Assembly: GCF_907164555.1 (NCBI RefSeq)
Contig: NZ_CAJQZC010000002.1
Coordinates: 434,001 to 498,000, forward strand
Source: Paraburkholderia saeva
Lineage (GTDB): Bacteria; Pseudomonadota; Gammaproteobacteria; Burkholderiales; Burkholderiaceae
Direction: 5' to 3'
DNA: 64,000 nucleotides
Shown here: positions 45,424-53,897 of the stretch, piece after piece
Numbering within the stretch: the first letter of the stretch is position 1
Layout of the letters: the number at the start of each line of letters is the position of its first letter
The notes under the pieces: model-generated
The model's database searches: none
Told to the model about the DNA's origin: nothing
Seen by the model: the letters and a program-made list of their open reading frames with translations, nothing else
Program-made: the position numbers and the translations under genes

Positions 45424-48400
45424 TCACGCGAGGAGTGCCGCCTGCTCTTCGATTCCATCCAGAATCGTCCGGCATTGCGCAACGAGTTCGTGCCCTTCCG
45501 CTCGAAGCTGTGTGGACGGCCACTGCTGCATCCCTTGCCGGTATCGCTCCAGCAAGCCGAGCAGCGGCGGGTACTGCAGCACCCCGGCCGCGCCCATCAC
45601 GCGGTGATGCCACTCCCGCAAAGGCTCGATGTTCCGTGACTCGACGCTCTGCATATCGTCAATCGCTTCCAGTAACACCGGCAATGCGCGCAGGTCGTCG
45701 CGTACCGCGGAAACAAACGCGTCGAGCAGCGACTTCACCGTCGACTCGCTTCCCCACAATTGCGTCATGTACGCAAGATCGACAGGCACGAACGTGTGAG
45801 CCAGCCCCGGCACACGACGTTCGATGGCCGGCTTGCCGTCAGCATGAGCAGTCTGCGCGGTCTCGCCCGGCCCACGCGTCATATCCGCGCCGAACCAGCG
45901 CGCGAGGTAATCGCGCAAGGTGGCAAGACGGGTCGGCTTGACGAGGCAGTCGTCCATGCCGGCCTCGCGGCAGGCCCGCAAATCCTCCGGCGCGGTATTG
46001 GCGGTGATGCCGAGAATGGGCAGACGCATTGCATCATCCTGCCCGCGTTCATGTTCCCGCGAGCGCACTTCCCGCGCCAGTTCGTAGCCCGACAGATTCG
46101 GCATATGACAGTCCGTAATCAGAAAGCCGTAGCGCGTCCGTTCGAGCGCGGCGAGCGCTTCGGCGCCATCATCGACCACATCGCACGCGAAGCCGAGCAG
46201 CGCGAGCTGATGGCGGATCAGCTCCTGGTTCACCGGATGATCTTCCGCGACGAGCACAAGCCGTCCACTCGCCATCGCGCGCTCCCGATCCGGCCCGTCG
46301 ACGCCGTTTTCAATCGCGACCGTCTGCCGCGACGGCACGGTTGCCAGTCCGCTCAGCGCCGCCGCGCACGCCGTACCGAGCCCACGCCATGAGATCGGGT
46401 TGATGCTCAACCGGACGTTATTGTCGACGACACGATAGCCCGTGGGCTTGGGCTTTTCCGTCAGGCACACCACGCGTACATACGACGGAACCTCTTTCGG
46501 AATGGCTACGACTTCAGCGATGAAAAGCAGGTCGACGCCGGTGAACATCGGGGGCGTTGCCTCGTTGAGCGCAGTCGGCGAGCGGTATTCCAGCGCAAGG
46601 CCGAGCGCCTCGCCAAAGTGCATCAGCGCTTGAGCCACGCCTGTGTCGGCAGTGACAACCATGCCGCGTTTGCCGCGCAGCCGGCCTGCTGTATGACCGC
46701 TTCTTTCGACAGGCATCGCAAGCCGCAATGTCATGCGCGTACCAACGCCTGGTGTGCTTTGCAGTTCAAGCGTGCCGCCCATCAGGTCGACCAGCTTGCG
46801 ACAGATCGTCAACCCAAGCCCTGTGCCGCCGAACCGCCGCGTTGTCGATGATTCAGCCTGCACGAACGGCTCGAAAAGCTGCGCCTGTACGTCCGGCGCG
46901 ATGCCGATACCCGTGTCTTCGACCATGATTTCGACGGTCTGCATATTGTCCGCCTGCCCGCTCAACGCCACGCGTACGTCCACTTCACCGGCCGGCGTGA
47001 ACTTGATTGCGTTGCCGAGCAGATTGAACAGGATCTGTCGCAGCCGCACGCTGTCGCCGCGCAGGCTCGCGGCCACATCGGGCTCGACGTCCACGCGCAC
47101 TTTCAGTCCTTTTTCGTGTGCTCGCCCCGCAAGCAATCCGACCGCGTTGTCGACCAGTTCACGCAGTTCGATCGGCTCGGATTCGATCGTGAGACGACCC
47201 GCCTCGATTTTCGAATAGTCGAGCAGATCATCGAGAATCTGCAGCAGCGCGCCCGCCGACTCGTGAATCATGCCGAGCATCTCGCCCTGATCGGCATTGA
47301 GCGGCGTGCGCTCCAGGACTTCGACGAGACCCAGTACGCCGTTCATCGGCGTGCGGATTTCGTGGCTCATCATCGCGAGAAAATCGTCCTTCGCGCGCGA
47401 TGCCGCTTCGGCGACGTCGCGCGCACGCGCCAGTTCGTCCGCGCGGGCGTGATCGACGCTTGCGTCCACGCCGTAGCCGCTCCACACGACGCTTCCTGCC
47501 GCTTCACAACGCGGCACCAGTTCCGCGCGCACCCAGCGAAAGCCGGACGCGCCGCCATCGAAACGAAATTCGACATGAACCGGCATCAATGTGCGCGCCG
47601 ACCGTTCGAGCGCAAACATCAGGGCGCGCCGGTCTTCGACACAGACGCGCGTGAAATCGAGGCTGCCCGGTTCAGTCAACACAAGTCCATCGTTGCCGAG
47701 CAAACCTTCCGTATCGCCGCCGACATAGAGGAAGGAATACGCGCCGGCCGGGTCGCGGCGGAGCTGGAACACGACTGCCGGGAGCGAACGCGTGACATCG
47801 AAGAGGCGCCGCTCGGTTTCGTGCGCGAGCACTTCGGCCTGACGGATATCGGTGATGTCGACAAGCGTCCCAAGCACGCATAGGGGTGTGCCGTCGACGC
47901 CCGCGCACAGGCATGTCCAGAAGAGACCGTGCCGAACGTCGCCTGCGCGGCCGGTGAATTCCAGCTCGATCTGCTGCCACGCGCCGCTTTCGAGCGTGCG
48001 CCGCGTCATGCGCTCGAGACTCACGCTGTTCGCTGCGCCCCAGGCCTGAACGTCGAGACTTGTGCGGCCGACCACGACTTCGCGGGCAAGACCCGTAGAC
48101 GCCTCGTATGCACGATTGACCGCGATATACCGCCCGTCGAGATTCTTCGCGACGAGCGGATACGGCACCATTTCCATCATCGTCCGCTGGAAATTGAGTT
48201 GCGTGGCGAGCTCGCGCTCGGTGCGCTTGCGCAGTCGCATCTCGCGTTGCAGCAGCACGTAGGCGCGCAACGTCACGATCAGGATCGCGCCGACCGCGAT
48301 CAAGAACGGCAGCAGACGCATCGCACTGACGGACCCGAAGCCGCGCGGAGGCGCAGGCGGACCGATCCACCGGTTGCGGATGCGATGCCGCTCTTCCTGC

Positions 48401-49194
48401 GGCATCGCCGACAACGCACGGTCGAGATCATCACGCAGCGCGGGGCGCTGGAGCGGCACGGCGAAGCGCAATTCGCCGGTACGCCCCGCCTCTTCGAATG
48501 CAACATCGAGATCAACGAACGCGCGGCTGGATAGCTGCAAGCGGACAGCGGGCGCGAAGCCGAGATAGGCATCGGCTTCGCGTCGCTCGACGGCGGCAAG
48601 CGCCGCACGCATATCGGCAAAGGTGAGAATGCGCGCGCGCGGATAGCGCTCGCCAAGGAAGCCTTCGAGCGCGAAGCCCCTTTCGATTGCGAGACGGGAA
48701 TCCTGCAACTGGCTTCGCGTGAACGACGCGCTGCGCTCCTTGCGCGTCACCACGGAAACAGGCGCGCGAAAATATGGCGCGGTAAATAACAGGCAACGAT
48801 CGCGCTCGGGGGTGCGGGCGACGCTCATCAGCACGTCGAACTGCCCTTCGCACGCGGCCTCGATCAGGTGCGGCATGTCGGCGTATGTGCGGGTTTCGAA
48901 CGTCACGCCCGGGCCGACGAGCGCGCGCAGATAATCGACGCTCAGGCCGTTCAGGTTCACGCCATCGATGCTCTCGAACGGTGCCCAGCCGCCCGCGAGT
49001 ACACCGATGGTGAGTCCGGCCGTGGACACATTGGTTAGCGAGACTGATGCGGATTCAAGCGGCACAGCGCCCAGCGCTGCGTGAGCCACTGATGCAACCG
49101 CGAACATTATGCAGATCAGCACGCAACGCGCCGCCCGCGGCACGACGCCCCACCGCGAAAGCGCGAATTGAATCTTCATCTGGATTCTGGACAT
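45424..49194 (-). CDS. Hybrid sensor histidine kinase, BvgS/EvgS-like, with solute-binding sensor, receiver and HPt
   Basis: 1256 aa from ATG 49194 (ATG 49179 is also possible; neither has a good ribosome site). Signal anchor ~22–40; one family-3 solute-binding-like periplasmic domain ~60–278; TM ~291–312; PAS ~335–450; second PAS-like ~460–580; HisKA with His611 ('MSHEIRTPMNG'); HATPase ~715–830 ('NLLGNAIKFTP', 'DTGIGI', 'GGTGLGLTI'). A degenerate receiver-like stretch spans ~842–955. The intact receiver has Asp1028 ('ITDCHMPN'), and the HPt has His1197 ('HRVMGAAG'). A full His–Asp–His relay is therefore on one chain and should phosphorylate a separate regulator. BvgS and EvgS have two binding domains; this has one. 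It starts 13 nt after the aquaporin stop. Confidence 0.92.
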   Translation of the reverse strand: MSRIQMKIQFALSRWGVVPRAARCVLICIMFAVASVAHAALGAVPLESASVSLTNVSTAGLTIGVLAGGWAPFESIDGVNLNGLSVDYLRALVGPGVTFETRTYADMPHLIEAACEGQFDVLMSVARTPERDRCLLFTAPYFRAPVSVVTRKERSASFTRSQLQDSRLAIERGFALEGFLGERYPRARILTFADMRAALAAVERREADAYLGFAPAVRLQLSSRAFVDLDVAFEEAGRTGELRFAVPLQRPALRDDLDRALSAMPQEERHRIRNRWIGPPAPPRGFGSVSAMRLLPFLIAVGAILIVTLRAYVLLQREMRLRKRTERELATQLNFQRTMMEMVPYPLVAKNLDGRYIAVNRAYEASTGLAREVVVGRTSLDVQAWGAANSVSLERMTRRTLESGAWQQIELEFTGRAGDVRHGLFWTCLCAGVDGTPLCVLGTLVDITDIRQAEVLAHETERRLFDVTRSLPAVVFQLRRDPAGAYSFLYVGGDTEGLLGNDGLVLTEPGSLDFTRVCVEDRRALMFALERSARTLMPVHVEFRFDGGASGFRWVRAELVPRCEAAGSVVWSGYGVDASVDHARADELARARDVAEAASRAKDDFLAMMSHEIRTPMNGVLGLVEVLERTPLNADQGEMLGMIHESAGALLQILDDLLDYSKIEAGRLTIESEPIELRELVDNAVGLLAGRAHEKGLKVRVDVEPDVAASLRGDSVRLRQILFNLLGNAIKFTPAGEVDVRVALSGQADNMQTVEIMVEDTGIGIAPDVQAQLFEPFVQAESSTTRRFGGTGLGLTICRKLVDLMGGTLELQSTPGVGTRMTLRLAMPVERSGHTAGRLRGKRGMVVTADTGVAQALMHFGEALGLALEYRSPTALNEATPPMFTGVDLLFIAEVVAIPKEVPSYVRVVCLTEKPKPTGYRVVDNNVRLSINPISWRGLGTACAAALSGLATVPSRQTVAIENGVDGPDRERAMASGRLVLVAEDHPVNQELIRHQLALLGFACDVVDDGAEALAALERTRYGFLITDCHMPNLSGYELAREVRSREHERGQDDAMRLPILGITANTAPEDLRACREAGMDDCLVKPTRLATLRDYLARWFGADMTRGPGETAQTAHADGKPAIERRVPGLAHTFVPVDLAYMTQLWGSESTVKSLLDAFVSAVRDDLRALPVLLEAIDDMQSVESRNIEPLREWHHRVMGAAGVLQYPPLLGLLERYRQGMQQWPSTQLRAEGHELVAQCRTILDGIEEQAALLA

Positions 49195-49207
49195 CGACGC
49201 AGACGGA

Positions 49208-49951
49208 TCACGGGCGTTCCAGCGCCTCGCGCGGCACCCCGGTTGCGCGCGCTTTGCGTCCGACGCCCGCGCGCATATGCAGCAGACCGGCCAGTACGCC
49301 GCCGGCAATCGGCGCGGCCCAGAAAAGCCAGAGCTGATCGAGCGCCCATCCGCCGACGAAGAGCGCTGGCCCGCTTGAGCGCGCGGGATTGATCGACCCA
49401 TTCGTGACCGGCACGGCGATCATGTAGATGACGCAAAGGCAGGCGCTGTTTAGCGCAGGCGCAACCATGCGCGATGCCCGCCGCGACAGCTGAAGGTTCA
49501 GCCATACGAACACGAGCGACATCGTCAGTTCAAGGACGAACGCCGACTGCAACTGAAAGTCGGCGGGCGAATGTTCCGCATAGCCGTTCGCACCGAAGTC
49601 GCTGATCGCAAGATCGAATCCCGGCCGGCCGCTGGCGATGAGGTCGAGCAACGCGGCGCCCGCCGTCGCACCGAGAATCTGCGCAGCGATATAGGGTAGT
49701 AGATGACTCACACGAAAACGCTGCGCAACGGCGAAGCCAATCGTCACCGCGGGGTTGAAGTGCGCGCCGGAAAAGCCCTTCGCGGCGTAGCTGGCGATGG
49801 CGAGTGCCAGACCGAACGCGACCGGCACCACGAGGCCTGCTCCGCCGCCCGGCGATTGCGCACCGTTCAGAATCAGGCTGCCGCATCCGATAAACACAAT
49901 CCAGGCCGTGCCAGCGCCCTCTGCAAGCAGACGTCTGCTCAGACTAACCAT
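49208..49951 (-). CDS. AqpZ-like aquaporin with altered selectivity filter
   Basis: 247 aa with six hydrophobic helices and both NPA half-helices ('HFNPAVT', 'SINPARS'). Overall it resembles E. coli AqpZ ('GCGSLIL', 'SGAHFNPAVTIG', 'GGWALDQLWLFW'). Aligned by eye to AqpZ, the ar/R filter keeps Phe43 and Arg189, but His174 is Tyr and Thr183 is Gly. Selectivity may therefore not be strictly water. The C-terminus has ~20 extra basic residues. The gene directly precedes the hybrid kinase (13-nt gap), so the two are almost certainly co-transcribed. Confidence 0.9.
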   Translation of the reverse strand: MVSLSRRLLAEGAGTAWIVFIGCGSLILNGAQSPGGGAGLVVPVAFGLALAIASYAAKGFSGAHFNPAVTIGFAVAQRFRVSHLLPYIAAQILGATAGAALLDLIASGRPGFDLAISDFGANGYAEHSPADFQLQSAFVLELTMSLVFVWLNLQLSRRASRMVAPALNSACLCVIYMIAVPVTNGSINPARSSGPALFVGGWALDQLWLFWAAPIAGGVLAGLLHMRAGVGRKARATGVPREALERP

Positions 49952-50139
49952 GCAGTCTCCGCTGGATTGTTATGTCCCGTAGTGACAACGGCATCTGACG
50001 TGGTCTTTACAAATTCAATCTGCATGACGAAATATATGGAATTCTGCTTTAGCCAGGACGCGCGAGTATGGGGCGCGATTTCCACGCTACTTATCGGACG
50101 ATTCCTAAATCGGCCCCGCCTACGGAACAGCTGACGTAA

Positions 50140-50784
50140 TCAGATCAATCCGACTTGTTGCGCGTAATCGGCAAGCTCGGCTTCGGACGCGAGCCCCAGC
50201 TTGCGCATTGCACTGCGTTTTTGCGTGCTGATTGTCTTGCTGCTGCGATCGAGTGCCCGCGCGATGCCGTCGATCGTCATGCCGTGCGCATACATCTGGA
50301 AGATTTCCCACTCGCGCGGGCTCAGCACGCCCAGTCGTGGTCGTGATGAAGGATCGGCGCTCTCCAGTGCGCGCTGTGCGTACCCGGACAACCATGGTGT
50401 GCCGCCGGCCGCGGCTTCGATCGCGCACAGCAGCGACCCGGGTGCGTCGCGTTTGTCGACGATTGCGCTCACGCCGATATGCAGCAGCCCGACGAGCGTA
50501 TGCGCGTGATGGACCATCGTGAGCACGACAACACGCGGGTGCGGCGACTCCCGCAGCACCCGCCGCAACAGCGATATCGCGTTGCTCTCGCCACCGACAC
50601 CGGGCATGCCGAGATCCGAGATGATCACGTCGCAGTGGTACTGATCCAGCAGTTCCGCAAGAGATTGTGTATCGGCGGCCTCGCCGACAACTGACACATG
50701 CGGCGCCGCCGACAGCAACGAACGGACGCCGGCCCGCACGCTACTGTGATCGTCGGCAACGATGACGCGGACGGTTGCTGTCAA
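50140..50784 (-). CDS. RcsB/NarL-like response regulator 1
   Basis: 214 aa. Receiver with acidic pair Asp11/Asp12 and phosphoacceptor Asp57 ('VIISDLGMPG'). The C-terminal LuxR-type HTH reads 'LSPREWEIFQMYAHGMTIDG' then 'SSKTISTQKRSAMRKLG', the 'QK..AM.KLG' style of RcsB and EvgA. Its start overlaps the stop of regulator 2 by 4 bp, so the two are translated together. The aquaporin and kinase genes follow 188 bp downstream on the same strand. It is a likely phosphate acceptor from the hybrid kinase. Confidence 0.9.
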   Translation of the reverse strand: MTATVRVIVADDHSSVRAGVRSLLSAAPHVSVVGEAADTQSLAELLDQYHCDVIISDLGMPGVGGESNAISLLRRVLRESPHPRVVVLTMVHHAHTLVGLLHIGVSAIVDKRDAPGSLLCAIEAAAGGTPWLSGYAQRALESADPSSRPRLGVLSPREWEIFQMYAHGMTIDGIARALDRSSKTISTQKRSAMRKLGLASEAELADYAQQVGLI

Positions 50785-51515
50785 CGCGCGGCCTGCACGG
50801 CGGCGTCGCTCACGACGCCATGGTCGACCGCGAAGCGAAACAGCTCGACGTCAGTATGCAGCGCGAGCTTTTTCATCGCGGTGCATTTCTGCGCGCTGAT
50901 CGTCTTGACGCTGCGCCCAAGGCGCGTTGCGATCTCAGTGACGCCGAGGCCGGTTGCGTAGTGCGTAAACACTTCCATCTCGCGGCGCGACAGCAACTGG
51001 CGCACCTGATCGAGCTGACGCATGCGCGTAGCATCGGAAAGTTGCGCGCGAACCGTGGGACCGAGATAGCACTCGCGTGCCAGCACGGTCACGATCGCGA
51101 CGTTGATCAGGTCGATGCGGTCGCGCTTGCTCACCACCGCGTTCGCTCCAAGCTGCACGGCCTGTTGCAATGCCTGCGCGTCGGATTCCATGGTGAGCAG
51201 GACGAGCGCGACGTGCGGATGACGCGCCCGAAAGCGCGCGACTGTGTCGAGTCCATCGCTGTGTTCGCCGTATGGCATATGCAGATCCATCACCACAAGG
51301 TCGCAAGGCGTCTCGTCGGCCAGCGCGAGCACCTCAACCGAGTTCGACGCCCGCCCCACGATCCGGATGTTCGGAGATCCCGACAGGAGGTTTTCCACCG
51401 CGAGCAAAACGAGCGGATGGTCGTCGGCGATGATGGTGCGAATGGAGCTGGCGGATTCACCCGCGTCTCTGATTGCGCCGATGACGCTGGCGTCGCTAAG
51501 GTGGGGGTCGGTCAT
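50781..51515 (-). CDS. RcsB/NarL-like response regulator 2
   Basis: 244 aa with a ~22-residue N-terminal extension before the receiver. Acidic pair Asp31/Asp32 and phosphoacceptor Asp77 ('VVMDLHMPYG'). HTH: 'LSRREMEVFTHYATGLGVTE' then 'SVKTISAQKCTAMKKLA'. GGAG lies upstream of ATG 51515. It overlaps regulator 1 by ATGA. About 162 bp separate it from regulator 3, enough for a second promoter. The receiver and HTH are complete, so it should be functional. Confidence 0.9.
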   Translation of the reverse strand: MTDPHLSDASVIGAIRDAGESASSIRTIIADDHPLVLLAVENLLSGSPNIRIVGRASNSVEVLALADETPCDLVVMDLHMPYGEHSDGLDTVARFRARHPHVALVLLTMESDAQALQQAVQLGANAVVSKRDRIDLINVAIVTVLARECYLGPTVRAQLSDATRMRQLDQVRQLLSRREMEVFTHYATGLGVTEIATRLGRSVKTISAQKCTAMKKLALHTDVELFRFAVDHGVVSDAAVQAAR

Positions 51516-51677
51516 GAAGGTGGTCTCCGGCGCGGGTCTGCACGTGGATGCCCGCGTCGCGGGCGTCCTGTCTGCCGGATCGAGAATCGAATATTTGCCA
51601 TCCGATCGACATAAGAAAGGTCTGAATTCCCTTTCATTCCTGACGATCAGCTCTATTTGATTAGTTATCCGATTCTT

Positions 51678-52328
51678 TCAGGCCATGCCGTGTGCGCGCA
51701 CAAATGCGAAGAGACCGGGATCGTTGCTCACGCCCAGCTTGAGCATCGCGTCCCGCTTCTGACGGCTGACGGTCCGCACGTTGCGATCGAGCCGCCGTGC
51801 GATTTCGCTGATTGACAACCCGCTCACGAAAAGACCGACCACCTCCGTCTCGCGCGGCGACAGGCGCGGCACGACCGTCATTTCGCCTGCTTCGGAACCG
51901 GCTTCGGCGAGCGTCGCGAGGATCGATTTGCTGACGTACGAGCGCCCGCAGCCGACCGTGCGCACGGCGGTTGCCAGTTCTTCCATCGAGCCGGTCTTGT
52001 TAATCACGCCAGAGACGCCATCGGTCATGATCGAGCGCAGGATGCCGGCGTTCGTGAGACTCGTCAGCACGATGATGCGGATCTGCGGCCAGGCCTCGCG
52101 AATGCGGCGCATGAGACGCAAGCCGTCTTCAGCTGGGGCGCCCCCTTCCGGCATCGTGAGATCGGTCACGAGCACGTCGCATGGCTGTGTCTCCAGCAGT
52201 CGCATCAGCGACTGCGGACCGTTCGCGTCACCGACGACCTCGATGGTCTCGTGCAACGCCAGCGCCGCACGAACTCCGATCACGACAAAGGGATGATCGT
52301 CGGCCACGACGACTCGCAGTTTCGGCAT
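51678..52328 (-). CDS. RcsB-like response regulator 3
   Basis: 216 aa and the closest of the three to RcsB: phosphoacceptor Asp56 at the same position ('VLVTDLTMPEGG' versus RcsB 'VLITDLSMP'), 'IIVLTSL', then the HTH 'LSPRETEVVGLFVSGLSISE' and 'VRTVSRQKRDAMLKLGVSND'. GGAGAG precedes ATG 52328. It may be the founding member of the array. It follows the MFS gene by 175 bp on the same strand, a gap that includes a perfect palindrome CCGGCGCGCCGG (52367–52378). Confidence 0.91.
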   Translation of the reverse strand: MPKLRVVVADDHPFVVIGVRAALALHETIEVVGDANGPQSLMRLLETQPCDVLVTDLTMPEGGAPAEDGLRLMRRIREAWPQIRIIVLTSLTNAGILRSIMTDGVSGVINKTGSMEELATAVRTVGCGRSYVSKSILATLAEAGSEAGEMTVVPRLSPRETEVVGLFVSGLSISEIARRLDRNVRTVSRQKRDAMLKLGVSNDPGLFAFVRAHGMA

Positions 52329-52503
52329 GTTTTCTCTCCATGTTGGTATTAGGTATGTGGCAGATACCGGCGCGCCGGGATAAGGCGGCGCGCGCGATGC
52401 CCAATCACATCACCACAAAAGGAGAACAAAAATCAGAGCGCTCCGAATCGTATGACAAATCGTAATTCGGCCAGAAACGCTCAAAGGTCCGATGACATGC
52501 GAC

Positions 52504-53802
52504 TCATGCTCGCGCGGGCGTGGCGCCGCGCGCTGCTGCCGCCCGTGGAAACACCGGCAGCGCGATTAGCGCACACAGGCTCCCCATCGCCCAGACGAGC
52601 GGCCACGATCCCAGCGAAAGCACCAGCGGAATGGCGAGCGGCGTGAGGAACATCGTCATGAACACGCAGGTATTGCCGATGGCTAGCGCGGTGCCCGCGC
52701 GACGTGTACCGGCGAGCGTCGCGAGTTCGGTGAAGGCGACACCGTGCCACGCCGAGGCCGACACGCCGCCGAGCGCGATCATCACGGCAAAGACCAGCGC
52801 CATTGCCGTATGCGACGCGCCCACGCCCGCTGTCAGCACGGCAAGTGGAGCGAACAGCAGCGCGGTGACAAGACTGCACGCCCGCATATAGACGCGGCGG
52901 TTGCCGTGACGATCGGTCCAGTGGCCGCTCCAGACGCGCATGACGGCGGCGCCGGTCTGCACCGCGGCCATCGTAAGACTGATGGTGAGGAGACCCGCGC
53001 GGCCGAAGTCGTGCAGGAACACCGTGGCAAACGTCACGACAGTCAGTTGCGGCACACACAGCACGCCCATGCCGAGCGCCGTGCGCCAGATCCGGACGTC
53101 GCGCAGCGGCGACGTTTGTGGCGCGGGCTTGTGCGCCGTGTGCGTGTCTTCATGCGTGGCATGGGCGACGCCCTCCGCAGCAGGCGGCTCATGCAGCCAG
53201 CGCCATGCGAATCCGGCTGTGACCGCGCACAGCACCGCCAGCACGCCATACACGCATGCGAAGCCGTGCCATGCAGCGAGCGCGGGCAGGACCAGCGCGC
53301 CGAGCCCGCCACCTGCGGGCACCGCCGTCTGCCGGATGCTCATTGCGAGACCGCGCTCGCCTTCCCGAAACCACGCCATGACCGCTCGACCGCTCGAACC
53401 GTTGACGCTGCCGCCCAGCAGACCGACCAGCAGCAGCCCCGCGGCGAGCACCGGAACGCCCGGCACATACGCGCCATGCGGCGATACGAATACCGCCATT
53501 GCCGCCAGCGCCGCCGCCGTGAGCACGAGGCCGAGCAGCAGCACCCGCCGGTCGCCCCAGCGATCCGTCAGCACGCCCCAAGGCAGCTCGCTCACCGCAA
53601 TGCCGAGGCCCAGCATGCCAAAGAGGAGCCCCAGTACGTGATTGTCGACGTGATACCCCGAGCGGATGAAAACCGCCGTAGTCGGGATGCCGGAGAACGC
53701 CGCCGAAAAACTCGCGTTGGCCGCGAAGCCGACGCCCAGCACTTTCCAGCGATGTCCGCGCGCCCGCTCGCTGGAATTATCCGATGATAGATGACCGCTC
53801 AT
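52504..53802 (-). CDS. MFS transporter (12-helix)
   Basis: 432 aa with ~12 hydrophobic helices and a charged His-rich central loop ('ATHEDTHTAHK', ~215–235). MFS motifs 'LTDRWGDRRVLLLG' (after TM2) and 'GHWTDRHGNRRVYM' (second half) are clear. The substrate is unknown. AGGAGG precedes ATG 53802. A LysR gene is divergent across 95 bp and is its likely regulator. The response regulators lie downstream on the same strand but after a 175-bp gap. Confidence 0.88.
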   Translation of the reverse strand: MSGHLSSDNSSERARGHRWKVLGVGFAANASFSAAFSGIPTTAVFIRSGYHVDNHVLGLLFGMLGLGIAVSELPWGVLTDRWGDRRVLLLGLVLTAAALAAMAVFVSPHGAYVPGVPVLAAGLLLVGLLGGSVNGSSGRAVMAWFREGERGLAMSIRQTAVPAGGGLGALVLPALAAWHGFACVYGVLAVLCAVTAGFAWRWLHEPPAAEGVAHATHEDTHTAHKPAPQTSPLRDVRIWRTALGMGVLCVPQLTVVTFATVFLHDFGRAGLLTISLTMAAVQTGAAVMRVWSGHWTDRHGNRRVYMRACSLVTALLFAPLAVLTAGVGASHTAMALVFAVMIALGGVSASAWHGVAFTELATLAGTRRAGTALAIGNTCVFMTMFLTPLAIPLVLSLGSWPLVWAMGSLCALIALPVFPRAAAARGATPARA

Positions 53803-53837
53803 GTGACCTCCTGATGGCTCGATGAGGTCATCGTACG

Positions 53838-53886
53838 GATGGACGATCCATCGGAAAAGCGGGAAAATAAGATAACTTCCATCGGA
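53838..53886. promoter_or_regulatory. Candidate LysR operator between MFS and LysR genes
   Basis: TCCATCGGA occurs twice (53847–53855, 53878–53886), 31 bp apart or three helical turns. The first copy is also half of a dyad, GATGGA–cga–TCCATC (53838–53852). The spacing on one DNA face is typical of LysR binding and activation sites. Confidence 0.5.
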
Positions 53887-53897
53887 GATTCCGAATC

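Noticed and set aside
52367..52378. Perfect 12-bp palindrome CCGGCGCGCCGG before response regulator 3
   Set aside because: Very GC-rich palindromes of this length arise readily in this genome and there is no partner element, so it is mentioned only as context.
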